From assembly GCA_964019165.1 (NCBI GenBank), contig OZ025273.1, forward strand, positions 15,606,714-15,670,713: DNA of 64,000 bases, in the 5' to 3' direction. Position 1 is the first letter of the stretch. The number at the start of each line of letters is the position of its first letter. The translations under genes and the position numbers were made by a program. This stretch comes from Mastigias papua. Taxonomy: Eukaryota; Cnidaria; Scyphozoa; Rhizostomeae; Mastigiidae. Below, one piece after another: positions 22,950 to 32,983 of the stretch. The notes beneath the pieces are model-generated. The model was not told where the DNA came from. It ran no database searches and was given only the letters and a program-made list of their open reading frames with translations.

Positions 22950-23330
22950 TTTTCTATTTGATGGTGCTGTATTCTATAACCATATTTTAAACAGTCTAAA
23001 TGCCTGTATTATTGATGCAACATAATAAGTCGCTTCAGCAGAACAATCCTGAATATCATCCTTATTATTTCTACTCATATTGAATATAATTAGATTTTAT
23101 TCATCATCAAAAGGACACGCATAATCATAAATATATTGCAAACAATCTTCGTTATTATATTTTTCCGTGATATCACATGTAAATCTATATATTGGACAAT
23201 CATTTTGATGAGCATATAATAAAAATTCTAAATGACTTTTTTCGCAGCTATATCACGGATACTTTTATCTCACGGACATCTGTTTTCATGTGCATATTTT
23301 AAACAATCTAAATGTCCATTTCGTACAGCT
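22950..23330 (-). pseudogene. Ankyrin-repeat fragments cut by the mariner-like element
   Basis: Reading down from 23330: AVRNGHLDCLKYAHENRCP, a stop, then IRDIAAKK and LLYAHQND-like text over a shift. Near 23080 a new ATG gives MSRNNKDDIQDC, followed by HLDCLKYGYR near 23000. The fragment starts mid-repeat exactly where the mariner-like element begins, so that element interrupted the gene. Confidence 0.6.
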
Positions 23331-23331
23331 A

Positions 23332-24389
23332 CACTAGGGGGACAAAAGTATTGCAACACTCTGTTAAAATGGTGGCTTTCTATGGGCAAACGACCTACTC
23401 TTTGACATTTAAATAACAGAATTATCACAATGCATGGGCTTCTTTCATCTTAACTGTGGCTGCAAAATATTCGTCATTCATTCAACTTCGAACCAAAACA
23501 AATTTTTTACCTCTATCGGGACTTATGACAGTATACTTGACTAAAATGTTGAACGAGTGACGTTAAAACACTAGGCAGTGATTTTAGGAAGGTGGCAAGA
23601 AGGAATTGTCGTAAAAGCGCGTATATTTGAAAGCAAGAGTGAGATACTTTAGCGTTTCAAGGCCAGCAAAGTTCAGGCCTAATCTTGGCTGTGAATTGTT
23701 TATTAAATTATTTCTCGCTATCTAGAAGAAAACGATTTTAGTTCATAAAGCAATTTCAGGCAAGTCGTCTCTGGAAGCCCTCCTTGTATAGGAAATAAAT
23801 TAAGCATGCAAGAAACTAAAAATAGCATTCTTGTAAGAGCTTTCCCGGTATATCCGACATGATTGGTTTTAGACAATTCTTACAAGAATAATTGCAAAAC
23901 CTGTGCTCGTGCAGTAACTGCAGGAAAGAAAGTTTAAAAATAACATGCTTATTGTAATTGCACAGCGTGTCTCACATGAAACTGCACATGGAACAAAAAT
24001 AGCGAATAATTAAAAGACGAGAACCCGCACAGTAAACATTTCTGTACAAACTATCAGTTCAATATATTTTATCGTTAATAGAAGTGAGTTACCATACCAT
24101 TTTGTCAGACAATGCGTATTGTTGCGTTATTTCTTCTTGTAACCTTCCTAAAATCACTGCCTGTAAATTTAATGGCACTCCTTCAACACTGTCGTTGCTT
24201 TTTCTGTCAATAATTCTCAATAGAGTTAAAAAGTTTGCTTTAATTCGAAATTAAGTGAATGATGAATATTTCCCAGCCTAAGTTAAGATGGAAAAACCCC
24301 TAAATTGTGATAATTTTGCTTTGTAAATTTCAAAAAGATTAAGCCGTTGGCATTAAGGATGTTCCAATACTTTTGCCCCCCTCCCAGTG
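23332..24389. mobile_element. Non-autonomous mariner/Tc1-like element with long inverted ends
   Basis: The ends CACTAGGGGGACAAAAGTAT and the reverse complement CACTGGGAGGGGGGCAAAAG are bounded by TA dinucleotides, as for Tc1/mariner. The inverted similarity extends about 260-275 bp inward (23332-23605 versus 24130-24389), including GCAGTGATTTTAGGAAGGT on both sides. The 520-bp centre has no transposase frame. Confidence 0.85.
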
Positions 24390-24570
24390 TATATTACATG
24401 TTTTCTCATGCCAACAGTAACGCACAAATCATTACTCCTGAATAACAGTACAGTTTTTTCCTCCGTGCACGTTTAAATTTGTACTCTAGGGACACGTTTT
24501 CTCCAATTAAATTTGCTTACGTCATACTTGGTTTTGTTGTCTTATTTCAGTGGTAAATTACTTTCGTGAA

Positions 24571-24675
24571 AAGTCTGTTGGTACTACAGAACGTCACTAC
24601 AGCATGAAAAGCGGTACCATGTGTAAACATGGTACCACTTTTTCGTGCTGTAAATTACTTTCGTGTTGTTTATGT
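24571..24675. repeat. Small foldback repeat, copy 1, with hairpin
   Basis: Begins AAGTCTGTTGGTACTACAGAA. Positions 24598-24652 form a near-perfect hairpin, TACAGCATGAAAA...GGTACCATGT facing ACATGGTACC...TTTTCGTGCTGTA. The first word recurs at 26398 and, inverted, at 29595-29610. Confidence 0.7.
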
Positions 24676-25004
24676 ATTGGGAACAGTTGCTGTTATGTTT
24701 GTAGGTATATAAGTGTAGCTATGGTTGTTTGGGGGACAAGACATTACAATAGAGTTATACTAGAGTAGCGTAATAGGAAAAAATCTTTGGCAGCATGATT
24801 TAAATTTGCTTTGGTTTTGCTGAGTCTTTAGCTAGGATTAAATAAAAATTGTAAGTATCGGTTTCTTGATTATTTTCTTCTGTACGAATTTTTTGTAAGT
24901 TTCTCAGTCGATTAGTTGTCTCTCGTTTATGCACATATTTTGTTGATTTGAAGTTTAATTAGCGTTTAATTTATTTTAGCAAATCGCATCATTATATGCT
25001 TACA

Positions 25005-25310
25005 ATCTATTTTCGTGGGCATATTTTAAACATTCAATATAGCCATTGTCTGCTAATAATTCACACACAGTTTCATTCCATTGGCATCCGTTTTCATGAG
25101 CATATTTTAAACATTTAAAATCATCCTTTCTCTATGAAATAATACAAACACACTTATCCCATGGACATCCATTTTCATGAGCATATTTTAAACATTCTAA
25201 ATAACCTCCCCAAACGGCAATCTCAAACACACCTTTATCCCAAGGAAAAATATTTTCATGAGCATATTTAAAACATTCTGATTGACCATCTTGTGCCACA
25301 CAACATTGTC
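25005..25310 (-). pseudogene. Ankyrin-repeat fragment, about three repeats, one stop
   Basis: The best-preserved ankyrin stretch: QSECFKYAHENIFPWDK, YLECLKYAHENGCPWDK, a stop, then FKCLKYAHENGCQWNE and YIECLKYAHENRL, at 33-residue spacing. No start codon is evident on its right side, where it breaks at about 25310. Only one stop interrupts about 100 codons. Confidence 0.7.
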
Positions 25311-25369
25311 ACAAAACCAATGGCATCATTCGTTGATTATGTCAATCTATTAGGCCAACTCTGTCTAGG

Positions 25370-26040
25370 GATTTACCAAAGAGAGTTCTTAAAATTTAAA
25401 ACCAAATTTAGTTACAAATAATAAAATTTATTAAAAAAGTTTAACTCCTCCTCTCCTCTCCTGCCATTAAAAGGCGTCTTCAATCAAGGTATAACCAGGA
25501 AGAGTTTCTAAATTTTATAATAATAAATTTAGTTACCATTATCTTCAAATGTTATTTAAAAGTAATTACAAAATTAAGAACTACCTCTCCTCTAGTACCA
25601 TTCTACAATAGCCTATTGTATATCAGTTATATTATGTCAGTTAGCAATTACCCAAGGAGCGCTTTTTAAATTTTATACCAAATTTACATTTATCACCAAT
25701 TAAATAATTCTCACTCTCCCCACAATCCATTAAATTACACAACTTTTTGGATCGTTCATTTATATCTCATAATTATACACCTATTTTCCATTATCATCAT
25801 TCAGTATACTATTATTTTATTATCATTCATCAATTTTATCATTATTCTATAACATTTAATTACACCATTTAATTATACTATTATGTTATTATCATTCATT
25901 TATTCTATTCAATAATATCATTATTTTGTAACATTTAATTACACCATTCAATTATACTATTATTTATTACTATGTTATAATTCCATATTTTGTCATTTTG
26001 AGTACTCTCTATTCAATTGTGCCATCATTGTGTGCCAGTT
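25370..26040. repeat. AT-rich spacer repeat, copies 2-4
   Basis: Three further copies of the spacer module (near 25370, 25490 and 25648) each carry a GGAGAGTTTTTAAATTTTA-like word and CAAATTTAGTTACCATTA. At 25800-25980 there is a tandem of about 62-70 bp built on ACATTTAATTACACCATT. Confidence 0.65.
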
Positions 26041-26084
26041 GACTCGTGTTATATTACATATACTGTCTAGATTTACCAACCATT

Positions 26085-26280
26085 TTGCAATTCCTTTAAT
26101 TCCATGGACAGCCATTTTTGTGAACATATTTAAAAATTTATACATATCCACTACCAGCAGCTTTGGGCATATATTAATATGTGATAATGTACAGCGATTT
26201 TCATGACAATATTTTATACATTCTAAATGTCTATGATATCCAGCAATATGAATTAAATCGCTTTACACATACACATTGCA
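26085..26280 (-). pseudogene. Ankyrin-repeat fragment
   Basis: Contains AGYHRHLECIKYCHENRC in a shifted frame and a second weak unit near 26100. It is a further degenerate member of the 16-26 kb ankyrin set. Confidence 0.5.
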
Positions 26281-26397
26281 ACGAATATATAGTAAGTATA
26301 TGCTAACTATATATTTTGTTCTGTTACATGATTTAAAATTATAAACCATTGCATAATGGCGCTCAGAACATTATCCAAGAAAAATAACAATGTGAAA

Positions 26398-26515
26398 AGT
26401 CTGTTGGTACTACAGAACTTCACTATAGCACAAAAAAGCGGGAACATTGCTTTAGCATACTGAAAGCTTCTTTCGTCAGACACTCGTTAGAGTATGAAAC
26501 GTCAGATAGCGACCA
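26398..26515. repeat. Small foldback repeat, copy 2
   Basis: Starts AGTCTGTTGGTACTACAGAA and then carries TTTAGCATACTGAAAGCTTC and TTAGAGTATGAAACG, which are also found in the copy at 29408-29612. Confidence 0.65.
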
Positions 26516-26619
26516 AAAGGTGAAACGAAATATATAGCCAGATGCGGGTACACGTGATATGATGAATAATGTGTCTATTTGGCTCTATGATTGGCCAATT
26601 GGCACCTATTCACCATTGT

Positions 26620-26985
26620 TTACTTGAAGAGTCCAAGTGAAAAAACGAACTCTTTTTGTTTACACAAGACTGGGTTTTGAGTCTTGATGTAAACCGATTC
26701 CAAACCACCTAAATGAAAGGACGATCTTGCTTGCCCAATGATCCGAAAATTATCGTCTGTATATGTTTTGGCGCATTCTGGATTTGTACTAAGATGTTGT
26801 CCTATGGCTGAATCACTTTTCATTTTAGAAATAGAGTTTTTACACATACGAGGTGGCTGTTCTCTTGTTGTTGTGTTTTTCGTCCTGATGTAACATGTCC
26901 CCATGAGCATTGACATTCATGATTCTCTGATTGATTGTTGGTAGGCGTCGATGATGAATCCATGATTTCAGCATCTTTATTCTGA
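26620..26985 (-). pseudogene. Penelope-like element C-terminus (GIY-YIG endonuclease region)
   Basis: The open block 26620-26916 reads GTCYIRTKNTTTRE (a decayed GIY-YIG start), then SAIGQHLSTNPECAK, DNFRIIGQARSSFHLGGLES and a terminal VYIKTQNPVLCKQKEFV. This succession is what the C-terminal GIY-YIG domain of Penelope-like retroelements and its tail look like. A frameshift near 26920 connects to upstream CQCSWGHV. No RT is left, so this is a 3' fragment. Confidence 0.6.
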
Positions 26986-27324
26986 TTCAAGATACCTTTG
27001 AGTGCAGTCATGCTATTGTACAAGAGCATGACCAAAGGTTTGAACTAGTTGCAAATTGAAATGCATATGCCAATCAAAATCCGTCATGGATACTAATGTA
27101 CTGCACATATCATAAGGGCCAAAATAACTAGGTTGTTGTTTTATTTCTTGTGGTATTCCTTGTTGCATTTGCACAAAGAAGTAAAGCACGAAGAAGGCAG
27201 CGTTATGACTTATGATTTAACTTGAACAAAAGAATGAAACGATACGTCTGTAATGAGAATTACCACCAATACACAAAATGAGATCAAAACAATATGGTAG
27301 AACAAAACATAACATAATAATACA

Positions 27325-27335
27325 TCCCCCTTTTT
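27325..27335 (-). promoter_or_regulatory. Polypurine tract of Gypsy A
   Basis: AAAAAGGGGGA on minus sits directly before TG, the expected LTR start, about 15 bases after the integrase stop codon. Confidence 0.75.
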
Positions 27336-27348
27336 ACAAAATTTGGGG

Positions 27349-28254
27349 TTACAGGTCCAGTTTGTCTGGTTTTTTAAGTGTCCTTGTAGAGCTTCGTACT
27401 TTTGCATAAGCAGGTGAACTCGGGGTTTTGGTGGTTGTAGATGAAGACGCATTTGCTTCTACAGCTGCAATGGCAGCATTTGTGGCAGAGTGGAGGGTGG
27501 ATGGATTGAATGGTGTTTCTTGTAGGATTGGTGGTGCAAACTTTTCACGCCTGATTCTGATGTCTTTTCTGTTCCTTCGCAACTGGCCAGTGTTGGTTTC
27601 AACTATATAGGAGCGTGGCTGAGGAGCTGGGGCAACAATGTGAGCAGGGCCCCATGTGCTAGTTGTTGGGTTTCTTACTCTGACATCTTGACCTGCTGCA
27701 AGGGGTGGAAGCGGTCTAGTGTGTTGGTTGTACCGGGATGCAGAAGACTCTTTTAGTTGAACAAGATTTTCATGAACATCATCACCCCCTGATGATGGAT
27801 TGCTTGTAAGAAGAGTTCTATATGGTCTGGCTGATAGCAATTCAGCTGGGGATGGCAGTTTGGAGGAGAGAGGTGTAGCTCTGTCGGCCAGCATGACGAG
27901 ATGAGGATCTGATCCTGTTTCACGGCATTTGGTGAATATTCTCTTAACAGTTCCCACAAGTCTCTCGATAAACCAATTTTAAAGTGGGAAATGCGGAGAG
28001 GTAGTAATATGTTCAAATCCGTACTTATTACTGAACTCTTTAAACTCATGGGAAGAAAACTGTGGTCTGTTATCAGACAAAAGCTTTTCTGGGATTCCAT
28101 TCTCATCAAATATTCCATTGAGGATGGAAATCACAGCCTTTGATGATAAGGAAGTGAGTTTCCTAACAAATGGAAACCAGGAATATAGGTCACCAATAAG
28201 CAGGTAAGTGTTAATCTCCCAGTGAAAAAGGTCAGCAGGAGTGGTATGCCATGG
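27349..28254 (-). pseudogene. Gypsy A integrase core and C-terminal domain
   Basis: The core lies in a third frame at about 27960-28254. DLFHWEINTYLLIGD gives the first Asp, LSDNRPQFSSHEF the second, and FIERLVGTVKRIF the Glu, with one stop before it. From 27957 an open 202-residue block continues to LPPLAAGQDVRVRNPTTSTW and RSYIVETNTGQLRRNRKDIR, the C-terminal SH3-like region, ending at 27349. Frameshifts separate core from neighbours. Confidence 0.75.
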
Positions 28255-29145
28255 TCATGGTGGAACCTCATGGGACTGGAGTGGTTCCTTTTGTTGTGCA
28301 TTCTGGTGCTTTTGACAAGTAGAACACTGTCCTACAAGGTTCTCAATATCCTTGTTAATGCCAACCCAAAATATAGCGGTTCTTGCCAAGAGCTTAGATT
28401 TCTCAATGCCTTGATGGGCTGCATGTAGTTGTTGAAGGAAGGTATGTTGGAGTGACTTTGGTATGATAATTCGTGTGCCTTTTAGGAGGACACCGTTTTG
28501 AATTCCTAGCTCATCACGGTAGTTCCAAAAGGGCAATGCTACTTCTGTACATTGAGTACGATTTGTTGGCCAGCCTCGTTGAATGATATCAGCAACTGCA
28601 CTGAGGGTGGTATCTGCAGATGTGGCTTTACAGCCATCATCAAGCCAAGCAGGGGAGGCATGCAGTAGTGTACTTAGGTGGTGAACCTCGACATTGATGC
28701 CTTGAATTTCTTCCCCTTCAAGAGGCGAGATACGAGAGAGAGCATCAGCTATTGGTACATCTTTCCCTGGCTTGTAAATGATGGTACAGTTGTAGCACTG
28801 TGTACGTAAAAGCATTCTGGCCAAGCGTGGTGGAGCATTTGCTAGATTCTTGTTAGAGATAGCCTCAAGTAGCTTGTGGTCTGAGTGTATGATTACATGC
28901 CGACCAAAGACATAGTGGTGAAAGCATTCTAGACCGTATACCACGCCTAGCATCTCTCTCAATGTTTGAGTAGCATGATTTAGTGTCACTCAAGGACTTG
29001 CTAGCAAAGGCAATGGGAGCATTCCCTTGGAGCAGGGTTGCTCCAAGTCCCGTACCAGAGGCATCAACCTGTATGACAAGCTCCTCTGATGGGTCATAGT
29101 AGCGAAGGGTTGTATTCTTTCCTTATCTCATCCTTGATTGCAAGG
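28255..29145 (-). pseudogene. Gypsy A RT end, RNase H and integrase zinc-binding domain
   Basis: The frame near 29110-28990 reads LRYYDPSEELVIQVDASGTG (RNase H first Asp). A two-base slip near 28960 leads into the open block 28255-28989 with REMLGVVYGLECFHHYVFGR (Glu), HSDHKLLEAI (Asp) and a chromosome-end-like VPIADALSRI. It ends with the HHCC zinc finger, HAAHQGIEKSKLLARTAIFW and CSTCQKHQ. The order matches Ty3/Gypsy pol. Confidence 0.8.
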
Positions 29146-29407
29146 TGCAGGACTATAAGAAAGGTAGGGATGATATTTGAACTGGCTGTATTATGCTCTA
29201 AAAAATTTTCGTTATATTTGCTGGGCATATGTCTGGAACCATGGGATATCTTAGGATGCCAGTCTCAAAACCAGTCAATAGAAGATTACTTGACAGGAGT
29301 TGGAATGCTCCTCTAGGACACATGTGATATGAATCAGAGGGCTAAAAGCGGCAAGATCATGAAAAAACTGAGAGAAATAGCTTTCTGACATTTCTAAAAG
29401 TAAGTAA
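29146..29407. other. Unassigned spacer
   Basis: No recognisable coding or repeat feature between the truncated Gypsy A and the foldback repeat. Confidence 0.4.
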
Positions 29408-29612
29408 TGAAAACTACATTAGAGTACGAAAAAATGTGGACATTCCTTAGCATACTGAAAACCTTTCTTCGTCCAACACTTGTCAGAGTATGAAACTTCC
29501 TTATCCGAAGTTTTATATTCTGACCAGTGTCCAATGGGAAAAGCTGTTCAGCATGGTACAGATTGTTTCCATTTTTTTATGCTCTAATAAAATTCTGTAG
29601 TACCAACAGACG
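29408..29612. mobile_element. Small foldback element, copy 3 (MITE-like)
   Basis: The left CTACATTAGAGTACGAAAAAATG and the reverse complement of the right TTATTAGAGCATAAAAAAATG form inverted ends of about 22 bp. The outer right word (reverse complement) CTGTTGGTACTACAGAA equals the start of the copies at 24571 and 26398. About 200 bp and non-coding. Confidence 0.65.
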
Positions 29613-29911
29613 TGTCAAGTATTTAATTAGAACTAACAGAGCTGCCACCAAACAATTGTGAATTCAAAATAATGTGGAGAACTGAAGTACCCGTGCGAAT
29701 CTCCCATGAAGAATCCTGTGACTTGTAAAAATCTAATCAAGGATTGCAACATGAGGCACCCCAGATGGGAGAAAAGTGGATTTTTCACGCATTTTCTGTG
29801 AGTTAAGTAGCAAAGACCATATGTGTACAATGATGGACTTAGCAAATGCAACAGAAACAATTCATTGGAAGGTCAGATTCTGGAGTTCATATCCAATATC
29901 CAAAGAGACCA

Positions 29912-31030
29912 ATGAAAATTACAGAAAATGAGATTAAGTCAATTGAGAGGCAAAGTAAGATTTACAAAGCAAGGTCTGTTGAACTTTAAGATTTGAAGTT
30001 ACATATACCAGAGTTGAAATTACAAGCTAAGGAAGACCCGAGTAAGGAGGAAAAGTGGCTTCCTACCAACAACAAGAAGCAAAATATGTTCGAGCCATCA
30101 TATTAAAAATTGTGCAAATTACTGCAGAAATTTCACGATGATGAGAATATACTTAAAGAACAGGAAAGAAAAATAAAATATGAAAAAGAAATGGCAATGA
30201 AAAAGATGAAACTACAATAATGGCTGTGAATGGACAGGCGACTTTTGGAATCAAGAAGTCAATTGAAACGTAATATGCCAGGTACATCTGTTACAATTAA
30301 GTTGCCAAAACTTGAAATAGCAAAATTTAAGGGTACCCATGTGGATTGGCTCTGATCTGGAACCAATTCAAAACAGAAGTTGATAAGCAAAATATTGACT
30401 AGATAACTAAATTCAATTATTTGAAGAACTCATTGAGCCAAAAGCCAGATCTTTGATTGACAATCTAAATCATAAAGCAGAAGGGTATGAAAGAGAAAAA
30501 CAAATTTTGAAATCAAAGTATTTCAAAGAAAGAGATATGCACACACATGTACAAAAAAGTTAATTTGCCACACGTGAGGGGACTAACCTTTCTAAAATTC
30601 ATAAGTTTCATCAAAGGCTCCTCTCCAGCATGCAAGCATTAGAATCTATAGGCAAATTAAAAGAAATATCACGATATATGAGGGCCACATTGGAGAAGTA
30701 GGAAAGTATCAGAGTGGACTTAGTAAGACTAGATGATGATTGGCAACAGTGGAGATTCATCCATCTTGTCGCAGCACTAAGTAAATGGACAAAAAGAAGT
30801 CCAGTACCCAAGTCACTGAAACACAGAGTTTTTGGAACTAACATGGCTTTCCTCCAGAAAAGGTCTAGCATGCATTGCAAGAGTGAAGATCATAAATCCA
30901 TTGAATGCAAAAAAGTAAAAGTGACAAGTGGGAGGAGAGATATTCTACATTCAAAGTGATTATGCATTAACTGCACAAGAGCTGGGCATAGGACTTCTAA
31001 TTGTGAAAAAGAATGAAACCAAGAGCATAG
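29912..31030 (+). pseudogene. BEL/Pao gag, many stops
   Basis: Starts near ATG 29912 (MKITENEIKSIERQSKIYK). Conserved pieces in shifting frames include TVKLP-like text near 30295, NQFKTEVDKQNID near 30365, LPHVRGLTFLKF near 30570 and the open block 30714-30959 with DDWQQWRFIHLVAALSKW and a zinc-knuckle-like CKSEDHKSIEC. A second knuckle-like CINCTRAGHRTSNC is near 30960-31005. The pattern is that of BEL/Pao gag. Frameshifts and stops every 30-60 codons show old age. Confidence 0.75.
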
Positions 31031-31059
31031 AGAGCTTTTGATGTCAACAGTAGAACAAG

Positions 31060-31653
31060 GAATGATATACCCTGTTTTGATGTCAAGGTAAATGGAATGA
31101 CGTCTAGAGCCCATCCAGATACTGGCCCTAGTAGTTCCTAAATGACAAGAAAGCTAGCAGATTCAATGGATAAGAAACCGTTGAGAGTACAGCATAGGAA
31201 AATAAACACAATGATAACTACAACAACCAAGAAAGCAGAAGCATTCCTAGATCTTCGAGGATTGCAGGCTAAAGAATACAGTGAACCAATGCATACAGAC
31301 TTCAGAGATCAGCTTCAATGCAGTGAAGAAGATTGGTATCAAACAGGTCTTATTTGGAAACCTAATGTACCAGATTTACCAAACAATCAGTAAGGTAGCA
31401 AAGAAATACTTAACAAACTTATTCAAAGGCTAGAAAGACAGCCAGATCTCTATGAAAAGTATGAAGAAACTTTGACAGCTCAGATAAATCAAAGAAGTAT
31501 TCAGAAGGTAACGAAATCACACCATTCAAGTAGAGAAGTATACTTACAACACAGAGATGTAGTCAGAGATTCTGCCGAGTGTACTAAAGTATGTATAGTT
31601 TATGATGTTTCAGCTAGAGCGAATTATACATCACAATCATTAAATGATTTCCT
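31060..31653 (+). pseudogene. BEL/Pao protease and RT start
   Basis: FDVKVNGMTSRAHPDTGPSS carries the aspartic protease D-T-G. The frame 31142-31393 continues MTRKLADSMDKKPLRVQHRK, and then, apparently after an internal deletion, EDWYQTGLIWKPNVPDLPNN, the N-terminal RT-linked region. The block 31472-31653 includes EVYLQHRDVVRDSA and CIVYDVSARANYTSQSLNDF, where the Harbinger element interrupts. Stops occur at 31139 and 31391. Confidence 0.75.
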
Positions 31654-32348
31654 AGGCCCCTTTTACACAAACCCGGGTTGGCTTCCAACCCGGGGTAGCT
31701 CATTTCGCTATCAGCAACTTTTTTAGCGTTTACAGGAACCAGGGGTAACTTTTATTGCAGCTTATGAGCAAGCCTGGGTCAGCTTGCCTCGGAGCTTGAT
31801 TGTTGAGGCCTGGACCTAGGCACCACATTTATATGGTTAAGATATTTCATAGAAGCAAAATGGCTCCTAGGAACAACAAAGCAACATCGAGGAGAGGGCT
31901 CCAAAACAGCATGCAGCATGAGAATCAAATGAAAGCTGTCCATTGTGTATCTGCAGTTCTTCCATTGCTTTTAGCAGGTGTCTAACTGCATGGAATTTTG
32001 CTGGTCTTATTGATGAAACAGCAGAACAATCTTCAATTGGCCTAAAAGCAACTGCTATCTGAATGGAAAAGCAACTGTAAAAAGTTTCGTGCACTCAAAG
32101 GGTTGAAGATAGGATGAAAGAGACGGCACTGGGTAAATCCTGGCAGAACTGATAAATGGAGGCTGAATCTTTTAAATGGTATACTAAGTTATGAAGAGTG
32201 GCTACAAAAATTTAGAATGACGCGGTCTCAATTCAAGGAACTACAATCCTTGCCAAAATTACTTGGAACACAACATATTTCTGAGATTAAACAGCATGAT
32301 ACTGACACAACTAGTGCTCATAATAAACAGGCCGTGTAAGTGATTTAA

Positions 32349-32482
32349 AGCCCCCTCCCCCCTAGAACAATGTTGAATTCTATAGACAAGACATTGCTAA
32401 TTGTCAAACCGATCAATTTCCAAGAGACACCAAGCATATATGACAGTAACACAGCATTGTACGGGGGAGGGGGGAAGCTAGG
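32349..32482. repeat. Short inverted repeat with C-rich/G-rich ends inside the transposase
   Basis: AGCCCCCTCCCCCC at the left faces GGGGGAGGGGGGAAGCT at the right across about 105 bp. The interval falls where the Harbinger reading frame is interrupted, so it may be a tiny insertion. No clear duplication was seen. Confidence 0.4.
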
Positions 32483-32983
32483 TATTGAAAAATGTGAAAA
32501 ATCTGCAATTCGTTCCAACAATTGTGGCAATGATTGTAGTGGATTGTGTCAGGCCATCTCTACCAGCGGAACTGTCAAATTTTCGACCTGATGCATTAAG
32601 TGTTGAAAAAAGCTAGCTGCAACTCTTTACTATCTGAAGGATCAGGGGTCATATGGTATGACATGCAATTTATTCGGCATTTCATTGCCTTGTTTGACGA
32701 GGACTGTTCGATCCACATGCTCTGCCATGACCATTGCTGTGAGGCCCAATATTCTATGATTGCCACAAGATGACCATGAAATGTCTCATCTAATAAGCAT
32801 ATTTGAAAAGAGAGTTGGATTTCCTCAAGCATTTGGTTGTTTGGATGGCACTCATATTTTATGATTTGCCAGCCTATAGAAAATAGCCAGGACTACTTTT
32901 GTTATAAAATGAAATACAGTTTAAATATCCAAGCTCTCTGCAACTATCACGGGATATTTCAAGATGTTGAAATCATGTGGCCT

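Larger units (their letters stand above)
27000..29145 (-). mobile_element. Ty3/Gypsy retrotransposon, 3' half (Gypsy A)
   Basis: The minus strand holds RT end, RNase H, zinc-binding segment, integrase and a purine tract AAAAAGGGGGA (27325-27335). A 3' LTR beginning TGTATTATTATG follows at 27324. The LTR outer end is not resolved; 27000 is a guess. The left portion of the element (gag, protease, most of RT) is absent beyond about 29145. Confidence 0.75.
29912..31653 (+). mobile_element. BEL/Pao retrotransposon, 5' part (split by Harbinger)
   Basis: Degenerate gag, protease and the start of RT lie in order on plus. The RT continues at 48655-48825 on the other side of the 17-kb Harbinger insertion. 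No 5' LTR was recognised between 29613 and 29912. Confidence 0.8.

Noticed and set aside
24550..24768. 72-codon Cys-rich frame
   Set aside because: Created by the foldback hairpin repeat; Cys content is not in a zinc pattern.
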